From contig CAJNOL010000151.1 of NCBI GenBank assembly GCA_905250125.1, positions 62,001 through 126,000 on the forward strand: a DNA stretch of 64,000 bases, written 5' to 3'. Of this stretch, positions 1-12,300 are shown in pieces. The DNA is from Rotaria sordida (lineage: Eukaryota; Rotifera; Eurotatoria; Philodinida; Philodinidae). Made by a program: the position numbers and the translations under genes. The notes beneath the pieces are model-generated. The model worked only from the letters and a program-made list of their open reading frames with translations. It was not told the DNA's origin and searched no databases. The number at the start of each line of letters is the position of its first letter. Position 1 is the first letter of the stretch.

Positions 1-913
1 ATTGACGAATTTTTGACCAAAAAATTTCTGGTATACAAAATTTTTTTAATAAATCATCGTTGTTTAATACATAGTTTGTTGCATTAAGAAACATTTGATG
101 TAATTCATTTGATACACCACCTATATTTAATAATAAATCTTGATTAGCTTTATAGTAAGGTAATGTATTTGTATCTGTACGTATTAAATCATTTCCATAT
201 AAATTCATAAATAAATTTTCAGCTTTATCATTTTCGTTTAACCATGAAAATGTTAAATGAGAATTTTTATTTGGTATTATACAACGTTCTAATGTTCCAA
301 TAGAATTTGTTTGTTGATATTGTTTTAAAATTATATCAAGTTTTGTTTCATCTAATGGTTCTAAATTTTCACTATCTTCAATAGTCATCCAACCAAATAC
401 TTCATGTTCATCATCAATATAATAACGATTATTTTTCAATATTAGTGGAATTTGACGAGAATAATTATCCGACCAATTATAATATTCATAATTTTGTTCA
501 GCTACACGTATATAATCGGATATAACATCACATATAATAGCAATATGTCCAAATGGTAATGCTGAACTACGTGGATAAATAAGTAATGAATCACGTTTAG
601 GTTTTTCATATGAACCATTGAAATGTAATGTTAATGAAATTTGTTTTCCATCAGTAACACGTTCAATTGTCCGTAATTGATTCCATATATCAGCAGCATG
701 AAGTATATTTGGAAAAATACAACTTTTAGACATTAATAACCATCGACGTGCAAATTCAATACATTCCCATTTAAAACCCAAAAATATTCCATGATAATAA
801 TTACGTTCAACAGAAAAAAAATGATCACCACCATTTGAATAAGCACAAACATTTGTTGATGTAATACCTTGAATTTGATTAAATGGTACGACTTCACGTC
901 TCGTACGTAACAT
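1..913 (-). CDS. Glutathionylspermidine amidase/synthetase, 5' part (runs off the left edge)
   Basis: An open frame of 304 codons, with no intron, starts at the ATG at 913-911 and is still open at base 1. Residues about 8-200 form a CHAP-type (NlpC/P60-like) amidase domain. The nucleophile Cys51 lies in WECIEFARRWL and the catalytic His123 in FGHIAII; RVAEQN follows. These correspond to the WQCVEFARRF and GHVAII motifs of E. coli Gsp, which hydrolyses and makes glutathionylspermidine. The tail (residues about 265-304, with ELHQMFLNATNYVL and IPEIFW) matches the linker leading into the C-terminal ATP-dependent synthetase, so the full gene should be bifunctional, but that half lies outside. The start agrees with the bacterial N-terminus. 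A pyrimidine-rich AG acceptor sits just upstream of the ATG, fitting a 5' UTR intron or leader trans-splicing. The base composition is as AT-rich as the neighbours, so any transfer is old. A lone CHAP amidase is the alternative, but the linker match argues against it. Confidence 0.88.
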   Translation of the reverse strand, partial: MLRTRREVVPFNQIQGITSTNVCAYSNGGDHFFSVERNYYHGIFLGFKWECIEFARRWLLMSKSCIFPNILHAADIWNQLRTIERVTDGKQISLTLHFNGSYEKPKRDSLLIYPRSSALPFGHIAIICDVISDYIRVAEQNYEYYNWSDNYSRQIPLILKNNRYYIDDEHEVFGWMTIEDSENLEPLDETKLDIILKQYQQTNSIGTLERCIIPNKNSHLTFSWLNENDKAENLFMNLYGNDLIRTDTNTLPYYKANQDLLLNIGGVSNELHQMFLNATNYVLNNDDLLKKFCIPEIFWSKIRQ

Positions 914-3900
914 TCTTTTGTTTCTAAAAAGAAAAATTTAAGATCTAAGGTTTTTTCTTTTTCTTCTTCAAGTTTTATATCTTATTATAGTTTCTTATCA
1001 AATAATAGAAAACGAAAAGAAAAAATTTGAATAAATATATAAAAAAATTTTTATTATTCATCTCAGCTAATTGACTGTCTTCAAAATAGGATCACAGGAC
1101 TCAAAATGATAAGAATAGAAACCTACGACCTCGATAAAGTATTTTAAAATATACACTGCATGAAAGTACATGTTGTCGTGCATATATTAGTGCAATGCAT
1201 TTTATTTTTATCATTAATGAGAAGCTGATAGGATTTACACGACTTGTCTATCGGAAGCACATCTAGAGTTAAATATGAGCATCAGCGAAATATTTATGGA
1301 CAGAAAACTTTGCTGATACTAACCTTTAACCATACATGTACTTCTTATATACAAGCAGGTAACTCATATCGACTTCTTATCAATGATAAAAGTCAAATCT
1401 AATACCCTAATATATGCGGAACAACATGTACTTTCATAAAGTGTACTTTTTAAAATACTTTTATCGAGATAGCAGACTTCGACTCTTATCATGTTTTTAT
1501 CAGATCNNNNNNNNNNTAACGTGTTTTTTAGTGATATTTTTTTATCAGTATTTATTTGCCTCTGAATTTTATCTCATTCATAAACAGGTGATGTTCGGAG
1601 GTCGACTCAAGAGGCAAAGTAAAAGATATTTGCTAAAGTTGACCAGACTTTGAGGACAGGTTAAGCGTGGGTAAGCAGAAAAAACGCTGAAGAAAACTGA
1701 AAACTTTTCAAGATTCGATGGAGGGAGCACCCACTCGAGACACTCTTATTCATAGATGATATGTAATATATAAATATATGATGGTATTAAATTTTATTGA
1801 ATTATTTTTCAACGTAAAACAATGAAGGAATTTTTTTGTTTATGTACTCCCTTTGTTAGAACAATAACTGTCTTCTCTCGAAATTTAACATTCGAAAAAT
1901 TTAAAATGTCACTTCACTTTTTTACCTAAAATTCTTTCGAAAATCAACAATATGAAAGAGTGAAAATGAATATTTTACCTAGTAAGAAAAAAAAACAGAT
2001 ATATGCTGTGTTGTTTTAATGCAAACGAAAATTATTTCATAGTTTTACGCTTAATTTAAAACAAATTCTACCTAAGACATATATAGTATATACATTGTTG
2101 AGAGATGATTACATAATATATTATAAGTATTTCTCATGCATATTTATTTTATGTGACAAAATTCGATCTAATTATATATGGATAAACAGCAAAAAAAAAT
2201 TAATTCATGTGAACATGTTAAATTAAAATTTATTGAAAAAGAGAAAAAAAAAGTTAAAACAATTATAAAAACAATTTGGAGTATAGTTGATATTTAACAA
2301 TCATAGTTTCAAAACTTTTTTTTTATTTCATCAAAAAAAAAATGAAAAATTTCAATCAATGTGGTTAGCAATAATTAATTTAAACCACCAATAAGAACAA
2401 CTGTATATCCATAGATGACTGTCGATTTTTTTTTGAATATAAAGAAAAAACCCCATAATATCTGCCGTCTTGTATATATAGTAAAAAGATAAAAAAACAA
2501 GATATGTTAGTCAGATAGACAGTCTGCAATGTGCGACCAGAAAGAAAAGTAAAAGTACTCATATAGAAGAAAGTATATTTCATGAAATAAAAGATAGAAA
2601 ATTTTACTCATAAGTTTTGTTTTTACTATAAAAGTAGCAACAAACATGTCAATTTATGCTTACATATTAAGTAATGCTTTTGCTGTTGTCGGTGCTTTTT
2701 CTTTACTGAATGTCTTGAGATTTTTCGTTGATTTAAAAACGATAAGTTACTTAAGTCTTTGTATATATATACAACGTGCATAGTATAAGAAAGAAGCAAA
2801 TCTAACGGTGACGATGCATTTTACTACTTAAAAAACAACAGCGTATACATCCATACCATATAGCTGAGCCTTATGATGACATCTACACATTTTCTTGACT
2901 TCCTTTTCTTTCGTCATCAATAATATAGAAAGAAAAAGGAAAAAGAAAAGTGCACTATCACTCTGACAATATAATATTCATAGAGTTTTAACAATGAATC
3001 ATTCTACTACATGAAGAAAAAAGTTCTTTCGTTTGTTTGTTTAGAATGATTCTTCATTAAAAAGTATGAACAGTAGATAAACAAAACAAATCTCACAATA
3101 TGTCGCTAGAATACGGGAGTGTTCTGCTCTATTATTGTCACTAGTATATCATCTGTTGAATTGTAGTTATATTATTATTACTCCATATGGTTACGATAGA
3201 TCAAGTATTCCATATTATCATCAAAGAAATTGAAATACTTGTAAACGTTCTCTGCATACTGAAACGCAAACAGACTTATTCTGATTACATCACGAGACTA
3301 ATTAACATTAAGAATTTTGCTTTCGATCAATAAGATCAAAATGATTTTCGTGAGTAGAGACTATTTGTTCAAAATTGTTACTGCTTACAAAACTCATTTG
3401 TTTATAATCAAGGTATGATGATAATGATGATGGAATTTCAAATTATTTATATTACCTGTCACGATTACCTGACATCTTCGAAATAATTCTTCAGATTACC
3501 AATATCGACACTCTAATGAATATTCAATTGTAATTTATACTAATTTTAACAAGTTTTTGTTCTGTTTTCTTAAATGCGCAATTTGTATCAGAGAACAAAA
3601 CAAATGACTGATTTTTGCGTCATTAGTCAGTTAAACAGTTTCGATTACTAATACAAGCTATAGTAGTGTCATATATTATGGTCGTCATTTAAAGACTATT
3701 ACATGATTTTTTCGATGAATCGGCTTTGTTTATCTAGATATTCACAGAGTACATGTCCTTGGTTTTTGTTTCTTTCCACGATTTACTATGAATCAGTTCA
3801 CCTTTGCATGCAAATATCACTGTGTACTTAGTGTCATAATCAAGCAAGACATGACGCAAAAAGTTAGGCTTATAGATAAGTTCGGAGAATATTGTTTTTA

Positions 3901-4500
3901 TCGACAGCTTATGATTTTTTTCTTTTCTTTTGCGCATACTCATAACTAATATCGGCAAAAAAAAGAAGCATTCGAAAAATGATTTTGCATTTTTTTTTAT
4001 TAACACTATAGTAGACGAACTGATTAAAACAACAGAATATAAATAAACAACGTTTTTGTTAAGAAGGAGTCGATCTTTCTACAATCTTTTTCTGGTTCTA
4101 CCGTTATTTTAAAGAGAAAAACACTCATTATATGGCTTGCTTTGAATTAGATTTTTACAATCTACATTTAATACGAGATAGAAACTGAATAGGTATACCG
4201 ATTAAGGCAAATGTTTGGCAACATTTAAAAAAAATATCTATTTATTTCATGACAAAGCAAAACTAATAAAATACGTAGGGTATGCGAAAGGCTTTTTTCT
4301 TTTGGCTCTCCTAAAAGTCATAGTTTGAGTGCAAACATTCAACTACAATGCTTTGCCATATTTAGGAATATGTGAAAAATGTCAGACTTCGAAATTTTTA
4401 TATTTACTTTTATTTATTTTTTGTTCCTTTTAGACTAGAGATACAACATTTTACACATGAATTTGAATTCTTATGGATATACTTTCCATGGATAATTTTA
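914..4500. other. Gene-poor AT-rich region with assembly gap
   Basis: No frame with recognisable protein similarity or a consistent splice pattern was found on either strand. The stretch holds many A/T homopolymers and a run of ten N at 1507-1516 that marks an assembly gap. The first 100 bases or so should contain the promoter of the polyamine-thiol gene to the left. Confidence 0.6.
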
Positions 4501-4529
4501 CATGACTATTAAATTGGTTTAATTTACCA

Positions 4530-4780
4530 TGAAAATCGTGCTCGTTTATTATATTCAGATCGTCCTCTATTTGCTGTGATCAGAGAAACTTTTAATGCTG
4601 TTTTAGCAATAATTGAAAATGATTCTCATTGAACATATAAACAAATAGATGACACTCTAAGCATAATGTCTATAGCGATTATTTCAATGATTCTCGTTTG
4701 TTTTAAGTTCTAGAAAATTCTACACTCGATGAGTGCATTATCAACTCAATTATGATTGAAAACAGTTTTATATTCATGTG
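4530..4780 (+). pseudogene. Possible mariner-like transposase N-terminal remnant
   Basis: Reading the plus strand across one stop gives a stretch resembling the second helix-turn-helix of mariner-type transposases: an acidic ENDSH segment, then TYKQIDDTLSI and a short helix. No intact frame remains and no terminal inverted repeats were identified. The similarity is short and was recognised by eye, so the call is weak. Confidence 0.3.
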
Positions 4781-5049
4781 GGTCATCATTCACTGAAAAG
4801 ATTTGGAGGATTCTATCTACATATTGTATTCTGCATTTCGCTAATGATAATTAGATTGAAAGTTGAAGAATTACAAAGTAATCCACGAATTGCCAAGGAT
4901 CATCAAAATTAGAGGTTAGACAAGCAGTCAATAGTTGTCTAAGACAAATTTACAAACTGTATTAGCCGAAAAACAAAAGATCCATCTTTGTAGTCTCAGT
5001 TTTCACTATGAAAATGTGGAGCTATGGAAAGACAATGAGTGATGCATCA

Positions 5050-5400
5050 TCCCCTCGTTTTTATAAAATCACAACCATTGATTATAACAGTTTTGGTCAT
5101 TCAGTCACGCGCTGTTTTGAACAACTTATGGACGTGTAAGTATTCAGTGCAACTATGATACACAGCAGATATTTTTTCATCGTATACATTGGCATCAGAT
5201 CGATTATAAACCCACACAATGTCATTTTTAGATTGAAATAACCATTCGTTGTAAATATTTTTTCATCGGCAAACATCATTCTTTCCACTTTGTCACGTCT
5301 AATATCCTTCCTGATCCATAGACAACATATTTTCCTTACTCACTTGTTTGGTTCGAGTACTATTTTTTTAAGTCGTTGGCCATTGTCCGTAAATAGTTTC
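5050..5400 (-). pseudogene. Decayed Tc1/mariner-type transposase fragment
   Basis: On the minus strand the frame ending near 5097 contains VERMMFADEKIF followed by NGYFN, the hallmark around the second catalytic aspartate (DEKIF) of mariner-family transposases. About 15 codons later the frame must shift to read NDIVWVYNRSDANVYDEK, the continuation of the same motif block. Further downstream the catalytic core is too eroded to follow. The frameshift and stops show an inactive copy. No terminal repeats or target-site duplication were identified. It lies in gene-free DNA and near, but opposite in orientation to, the weaker remnant at about 4530-4780. Confidence 0.65.
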
Positions 5401-6387
5401 GAGAAATGTTGAAGTCAAGCCTCTTTTTCACTCAAATGATGAGTCTTTTTTTGTATGACTACTTCTTGGTCTTACTAATTTTTGGTTTAGCATTAATTGA
5501 ACCAGATTGCTTATATCGATATAGCAAACGATCAATATACTTTGTTGACTCAGGACAAAGAATCCTGAAGTTGGATTCCATCAGAATCTTTGGCATAGTG
5601 TTCTGATAAGATCAGTCTAATAATCACAAAAAGCAAAACTTAGTACTTCAATACTATCGAACCCTATCGATAGAATCCTACAGTCGGATCCCATTGGATG
5701 CCAATTGTCGAATAGTCCAGGATTCTACCGGATGACTTCTATCTGAAGAGTCATCTTTGCCATTAGTTTTCTAATTTCCAAAGCTTTCTTTCCCCCATTT
5801 TCATAATGCGAAATAGAAAAATTTCGTAGTTCGTGACTTCTAAACATCTCAAAATCAATGAAACAGTAAAAGTAAAACATGATTATCCCATCAAAGTAAT
5901 AGAGAGGGTGCCAATATCAAATAAACTGATCATGTCAACAAATGAATATCAAAGTGAAATTATTCCAAATGTCACACAAAAAAGTTTGCCTCATGCATTA
6001 TAGAAAAAGAAATTTACAAAAAATGAAAATATTCTTGGTGTTGAGTGCCTGGTCAAAGGTTTTTTTTTATTAAATTTCTTGTAATTAACAATGTCATGAT
6101 ACTAGATAATTATTACTTGATATTAAATAATGTTGTAACACAAATAGTTTGTTTTTTTACCATCGAAAGACTACATTTAAAATTCAATAATCTAAGTTGG
6201 TTTGTTCCTATAAACATGAACATAAAATATAAAACTAGCCAAAGGAATAAGACTAATACATATAAGAACAAAAAAACACACCGGAAGTAAGTAGGTTTAC
6301 GTACTAGAGAATAAGACATATTGTTGATTATTGTTTGTTGTTTTTTTTGGAAGAAGAATATTAAGAAAATGAAAAAGAAAATGAGAA
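5401..6387. other. Intergenic, 3' flank of the aminotransferase gene
   Basis: No gene is recognised. The segment from about 5540 to 5740 contains several near-repeats of a short GAATCCT...GGATTCCAT phrase in both orientations, looking like debris of a small mobile element. The right end should hold the 3' UTR of the aminotransferase. Confidence 0.45.
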
Positions 6388-9077
6388 CTATTTCCATTCA
6401 CGTAAAAATGACAAATGAAATGTACGAAATTTTTCAACCATATCTTTCATTTGATCAACAGGTGGTAAAATTGTTGTACGGAAATGATGTGTTCCTGGTG
6501 ATTGTTTAAAACCACTACCCGGTACAACGCATATGCCAGTTTTTTCTAATAATTGAAAACAATAAAAAGCATCTGGAGCCATATTTTTCGATTTAGCATG
6601 TTCAATTGCTTTTTTAGGAAGTTCAATACGTGGAAATGCATACATTGCACTAAAAGAATACAATTTATTTTAGATAAACAAAAAAAATGTTTTTTTTTCT
6701 GTTTATTAACTAACCCCATAACAGGATTACATTGTACACCTTCAACTGAATTAAATAATCGACCAACAAGTTCAGCTTTTTCTCTTAATCGGTTAACAAC
6801 TGCTGAACGTTCTTGTTTATAAAGTTCATAGGATGGTTCTCCTTCTTTTGGTGGATTTATGATTGCTGCCATAACAGCTTGTCCCCAAGCTGTCGAACAT
6901 AGACATGCTGATATGAGTTTATTAACTTGTACTCTGACATCCTTATCAATATTAATTAATTCATAATAACCACCACGAGAACCACATCTGAAAGAGAAAA
7001 ATTTTTTTTTCTCTATAAAAGCAAAAAAAAATGTAAACTTACTCTCCATGCCAACCTTTTGATGCTGAATGAAATGAAGCTGAAAGATAAAAAAAAACAA
7101 AAACAACCGAAATTTGAGATCGAAAAACAAAAAATAAGATATTCAATACCCATTTCCATTTGATTATATGGTGCACCAAGATCCATAAGTGTCTTTTTAA
7201 ATGAAAAAAATTTTGAACCTGGTAAATGAACATTTTCTTGATAAACTTCATCAGCCACAACAAATAATTGATGTTTATGAGCTAAAATCAAATAAAAAGA
7301 ATAATTATTCATCTATAAAAAAAAAAAAGAGAAGACAAAAGGATTACCAAAACGAATAACATTTTCAATATTATCACGTGAAAGTACTTGACCTAATCGA
7401 AACAAAAAAACAAACTTGAAATAAAATAAAATAGATTTCCATCATATCTTACCAGTAGGGTTTCCAGGATTAATAATTACCATACCACGTGGTACACATC
7501 GATCTTTTGATTGATTTAATGCACGTTCAAGTTCATCTATATTCAATGCCCAATTATTACCTTCATCAAGATAATATTCAATTTGATAAGCTCCATATTC
7601 AGATAGAGTAGCACTATATAATGGATATTGTGGAACCGGTATCATCTAGAAATTAAATCATTTGATTTTTATTAGTCAATTTCAGACTAGATCATTACAA
7701 TCCATAGGTCGGGTATAATAAATCTCGATTTAAAACTGTCTACCAGATGCCTCTACTTTTAAAAACTATTGCAAGATTTACTGAGTACGAAAAGTTATAT
7801 ACCCGTACAGTACTCTATTTTAGACTTACAATTCCCGATGGTTTTTCTAGATTATTATTCATTAGAAGCTTAATTATAGTTTTAATTCCATCGGAAGCTC
7901 CATTACAAAGATAAATATTATTTGGATCTGATGGATAACCATCTCGTTGTTGAATATAAGCTGCAATATCTTCACGTATTGTTATAATACCTTGACTTTC
8001 TGTATATGCACCAAGACTTTTTCCACCACATACAGATAATAAACGTTCAACACGACTTTTTATATCTGATGGAAAATTAGATGATTTCATTAATTCTGGA
8101 TAAGTACAACCAGCTACGAACTAGAAATTAAGAAAAATTTTCTTTTCAAAAAAAAAAGAAAATTAAATTAATTGTAATACAAACTTGTCGAATATATGTA
8201 ATAGGTACTTGATTACCACTAGCATGACAATCACCAATATTAGCTCGAATAACACGATCAAACGGAAAATTATGACTACCCTAAGAAAAACATCAATAAT
8301 AATAATAATAATAATAATAGTCTATTAAAAAACAATATTAAAACCGATTTAATTTCTTGTTCAATATTAGCAGCACGAATAACAATTGGACCTCGAACAG
8401 CATATTCAACATCAATTACACGTGGATTTAAATTTTCCATCGTTAGAATTTTTTTATAATCCATCCTCGTAGATTTTATGATGCTTTGATCAATAGGGAA
8501 TAGTGATTCTCGTTGAAATAAAATATATTAAAGGTGAATTGTTTCTGACGTATATTTTTTCTCTTCCTTCATGACATTATAAGTATTTATATTTAACAAT
8601 TGATCGAAGCATCATTGAAAAAGAAAATCACTCGTGCACAAATGATAGCCCCTATTACAAATATTCGTTATACCTACATATCAAGTGAGTAATTGAAGTA
8701 ACATGTTTTCTTTTTCTTTTGCTCGAAACATAAATAAATCATGTTATTCAAATGAAACCATAGCTGTATACTTATGATTTATAAAATATAATGATAAAAA
8801 ATACAAAAAAAAACACGAATTACCTTTAATTTTTTTTCAATCTCTCCAGCTCGAATAACGATCGGACCTATAGTTTAAAAATAATAGAAAATAATGATTG
8901 AGTTTAAAAAAAACAAACATGTTTACCTCTAACAGCATATTCAACTTCTTTAACAAGTGGATTAAGTGTTTCCATTGTTAAAGATGCATGTCGTTTTTGT
9001 TCTTTTCTTGTAATTACACCAGCAGCAGACACAATTCGAGACGAATTAATTGGTAATCGACATCTTATTGCTAGCAT
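6388..9077 (-). CDS. GPT: Alanine aminotransferase (mitochondrial and cytosolic isoforms)
   Basis: PLP enzyme that exchanges the amino group between alanine and 2-oxoglutarate. Common exons: 8280-8185, 8120-7830, 7645-7453, 7392-7348, 7281-7150, 7079-7043, 6987-6715, 6649-6388. The cytosolic form adds 8464-8345 (482 residues). The mitochondrial form adds 9077-8927 and 8867-8824 (507 residues). All junctions are GT..AG and keep phase. Family blocks seen include [72 protein letters not shown] and [11 protein letters not shown]. The PLP lysine is Lys300 (cytosolic numbering) in [11 protein letters not shown], on a 37-nt exon. The N-terminus [20 protein letters not shown] is basic, hydroxylated and free of acids, as expected for a mitochondrial presequence. 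Vertebrates use two genes (GPT, GPT2) for this split. Identification is firm; use of both 5' ends is inferred from sequence. Confidence 0.95.
8465..8823 (-). promoter_or_regulatory. Likely internal promoter for the cytosolic aminotransferase isoform
   Basis: This interval separates the mitochondrial exon pair from the cytosolic first exon. An ATG at 8464-8462 opens the cytosolic exon with no splice acceptor matching the upstream exons in frame, so transcripts starting here would give the short form. No core promoter motif was identified with confidence; the call rests on exon structure alone. Confidence 0.4.
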
Positions 9078-9399
9078 GTCTATTATTTATATCTGAAAAA
9101 CAGAACCTGTACTTGTACAGTAAAATAACAGTCATCATATTGAATATGAGAGAAAAACAAAAAATCCACATATACAAGAAAAACTAGGTGTGTATAACAA
9201 CATAACTCGAGTATCGCATAAGGATGGTCGGTTCTACATGATCAATCATTGTATACATAGAGGTCGCAATTTAATATTACTCAATCATGATGATTGTTGT
9301 TTCCATAGTAACGATAAAATTTATGGCTATTATTCGATAATCAGATATAATAACTTGATCAGATAATAAATCTCAAAAATTCGTTTTTTTTTTAAAATC
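9078..9399. promoter_or_regulatory. Shared divergent promoter region, aminotransferase / IQCE
   Basis: Only 322 bp separate the start codons of two genes transcribed away from each other, so both 5' UTRs and promoters must lie here. No specific element was identified. Confidence 0.4.
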
Positions 9400-12300
9400 A
9401 TGTCAAAAACTATAAATGGAAGAATCCGAACAAATTCAAAACGCGAAGTTTATGTTGAACAAATGCCTCATAATCGACATAGAAAAATCAAATCTTTTAA
9501 ACGTTTACATTCATATGATGATAGTGAGGTTGCTTATCGAAGTACACCTGATTATTTAAAACAATTAATGAATACATCAACATTATCAAATGGACATTCA
9601 GCTCGAAGTGTAACACGTACATATAGTGCTAGTGAAATAACATCACCTAATAATTGTAAGAAAAGAATTTGTGATTAAAAAGAAAAAAGTGTTTAATAAT
9701 TTTTTTGTTTTAGTCAATCGACCAATGAGTGGAAATCCAAAATATAAAACACAAGAAGAATATTATGATGAAATTCAATTTTTAAAAAAAGTTTTATTAA
9801 TTTAAATCGCATAGATTTATATATCGTTTCATTTTTTTTTTATATAGGAATTAAAAGATACAAAAACTGATAATGATATTTTACGTGCTAGAGTTCGACG
9901 TTTGGAAGAAGATAATGCACGTAAACGTAAAGAAATGGATAATTTTTATGATGCGAACAAGGTATTATTTGTCTTGATATCTTCAATAGGAAAAATATGA
10001 TTTAAATTTTCTATTTTTCAAAGGATGGGGATATACGACGAACATTAACTGGTTCTTCTAATTCAACTGCTGTAAGTTTAATTTCAATTTAAAAGATAAA
10101 AGAAATGCTTTTTTTATGAATTGTAGAATGTTGTTATGAATTTAAAACAACGTTTATTTAAATTAGATTTGCAATTGAAACAAAAAGAAACTATAATTGA
10201 GTATGTCGAAAAGAGATTAATTGATTAGACAAAAAGAAAACTAATGATTTTCTTATTTCTAGTGAAATGAAAAGTGATCCACGATGGACAAAAGGTACAG
10301 AATTAGAAATACAAAATCGTGCTTTATTTAATGAACTTGAAAAACAAAAATTAGAAAAATTAAATTTTATACAACAGTAAGATAAATCATTTTTATTTTT
10401 ATTTTTTTTATTTTTAATTAATAAAATTTTATTTTTCAAAAGTGATTATATAGCTTCAATTGATGAAGAAAAAATGAATGCTGTACGAAAATTAGAAACT
10501 GAAAAAAGAGAATTAAAAATAGAAAATGATAATTTAAAGAAAAAACTTAATGAAATGGAAAAATTAGGTTAGACATTTTTAAGAAATTATAAATTATTCA
10601 ATTGATTATGTATTGTTTTCAAATTTTTAGAACGTGACGGACAATTATCATCACGTCAACGTGTAAGTGTACATATAATATAATTGCTATGCATGTAGAA
10701 ATGTTTGCAGATAGATTTTGAATAGAACAAAAAAAAAATGAATCGTTTTTAGAAGAAATTCATGCTGTTTTATTTAGCTGCTACCAAAAACAGATTTTTT
10801 AGATCAACAGTATAAAGATTAGTCTATCGCCTAAATGAAAAAATAATGCTCATTGTCACACTTTCTTTTGTATTTTCAAAAATACAGGAAATCAATTTGT
10901 AATTAATTGTATAACAAGACTTGAACATTTTCTGCTCATCAGTAAAATGCTATTTACTACGCTAGATGAAATATTCAAAATATTTGCTGAATGATGAGTC
11001 AACAAACTTTGGTAGTTGAGATATTCTATGACGACTGTCTATCACATATAAGTCAATTATTTTCAAATCGACATACATAAATATGAAAGCCATACATAGT
11101 AGAATTGTACATGAAACCATAAAAATAATGACTAATGGAGCAACCTCTTCAACTGCCATTTTTCGATTTTAATAATTGTTTTTTTCTATAGATACAACGT
11201 AGTGTTCTAATAAAAACTGAGTTCCTATTGATATTCGACTAAGCTATTGAATATTTTTCTAGAGGACTCTAGGTTTTCGAAAAACTTGTCTTGTTCAATT
11301 TTGATGTGAAAATTTGCGTGTATAAAGAACTCAACTAGACTAGCTTTCATAAAAAATTCAGAAATTTTTAGCAAAGTCTCTTCGAAGTATGAGACTTTCA
11401 AGATATAGACATTTTTCTATGGATAGTCTATACAAGACGCATTTTTTGTAAGCTTCATATCTCGGAGAGACTGTCTTCAAACCTTCTGAATTTTTTTATG
11501 AAAGCTAGTCTAGTTGAGTTCTCGATATGCGCAAAGTTTCAGATCAAAATTTGAAAAGATGAATTTTTCGACAATCTGAAGCATCTAGCACAGATGGCCA
11601 TAGCGACGCGGAAGCCTTCTCTCTCCTAGGACCACGGCACGGCAGCAGCAGATTCCCAGTCGCCATGTACGTCTATGGCATCTAGAAAAAATTTCGATAG
11701 CTTAGTCAAATTTCAATATGAATCCAATTTTTATTAGAACACTATATAGTATCTATAGGCAAAAACTCATTGAAATCGAGGAGGGTAGTTGATGATATTC
11801 CTTCGTAAGTCGGAAATGGCTTTATACTAGGACCTTCGAAATTGCACATATAAAGTGTTAATTATGTATATGTTATTCTGATTGTTTGTAGTCTTGACTG
11901 CAGCACATTTTGGCTTTTTTTTTGAATATTTTGAGCGGTGTATTATTATATACCAAGAGCTACCATTAAAGATTGATTCGGCACTCTTGAGTCAACGAAA
12001 TATTCAGTAAATTTGAACTAGGAAGAATAACTACCTATATATATTTTGTAGAAAAATAGATATTAAGTCACAGTATCTTAGCCAAAGTCAATCCAAATAT
12101 ATGTATATATAGTTAAACCTTTATGTGCTACTTTCGAAAGAGTATGTTATGTAATCATTTTCTAGAAAATCTTCATATTTTTGTTGTAAACACATAAATC
12201 CTGTCACATATCACTAGATTAGGTCAACATAGTCTACCAACTCTGAATGTGTCACAAGATTTTGAAACACTTGTCGATTTTGTGATAGAAACTCCATGGA

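Noticed and set aside
5645..5665. TCGAACC word considered as a tRNA T-loop
   Set aside because: No anticodon arm, D-arm or acceptor pairing could be built around it on either strand.
10962..11159. Hydrophobic 65-codon minus-strand frame in IQCE intron 8
   Set aside because: It contains a membrane-like segment but no splice partners, homologue or start context; a chance frame in AT-rich DNA is more likely.
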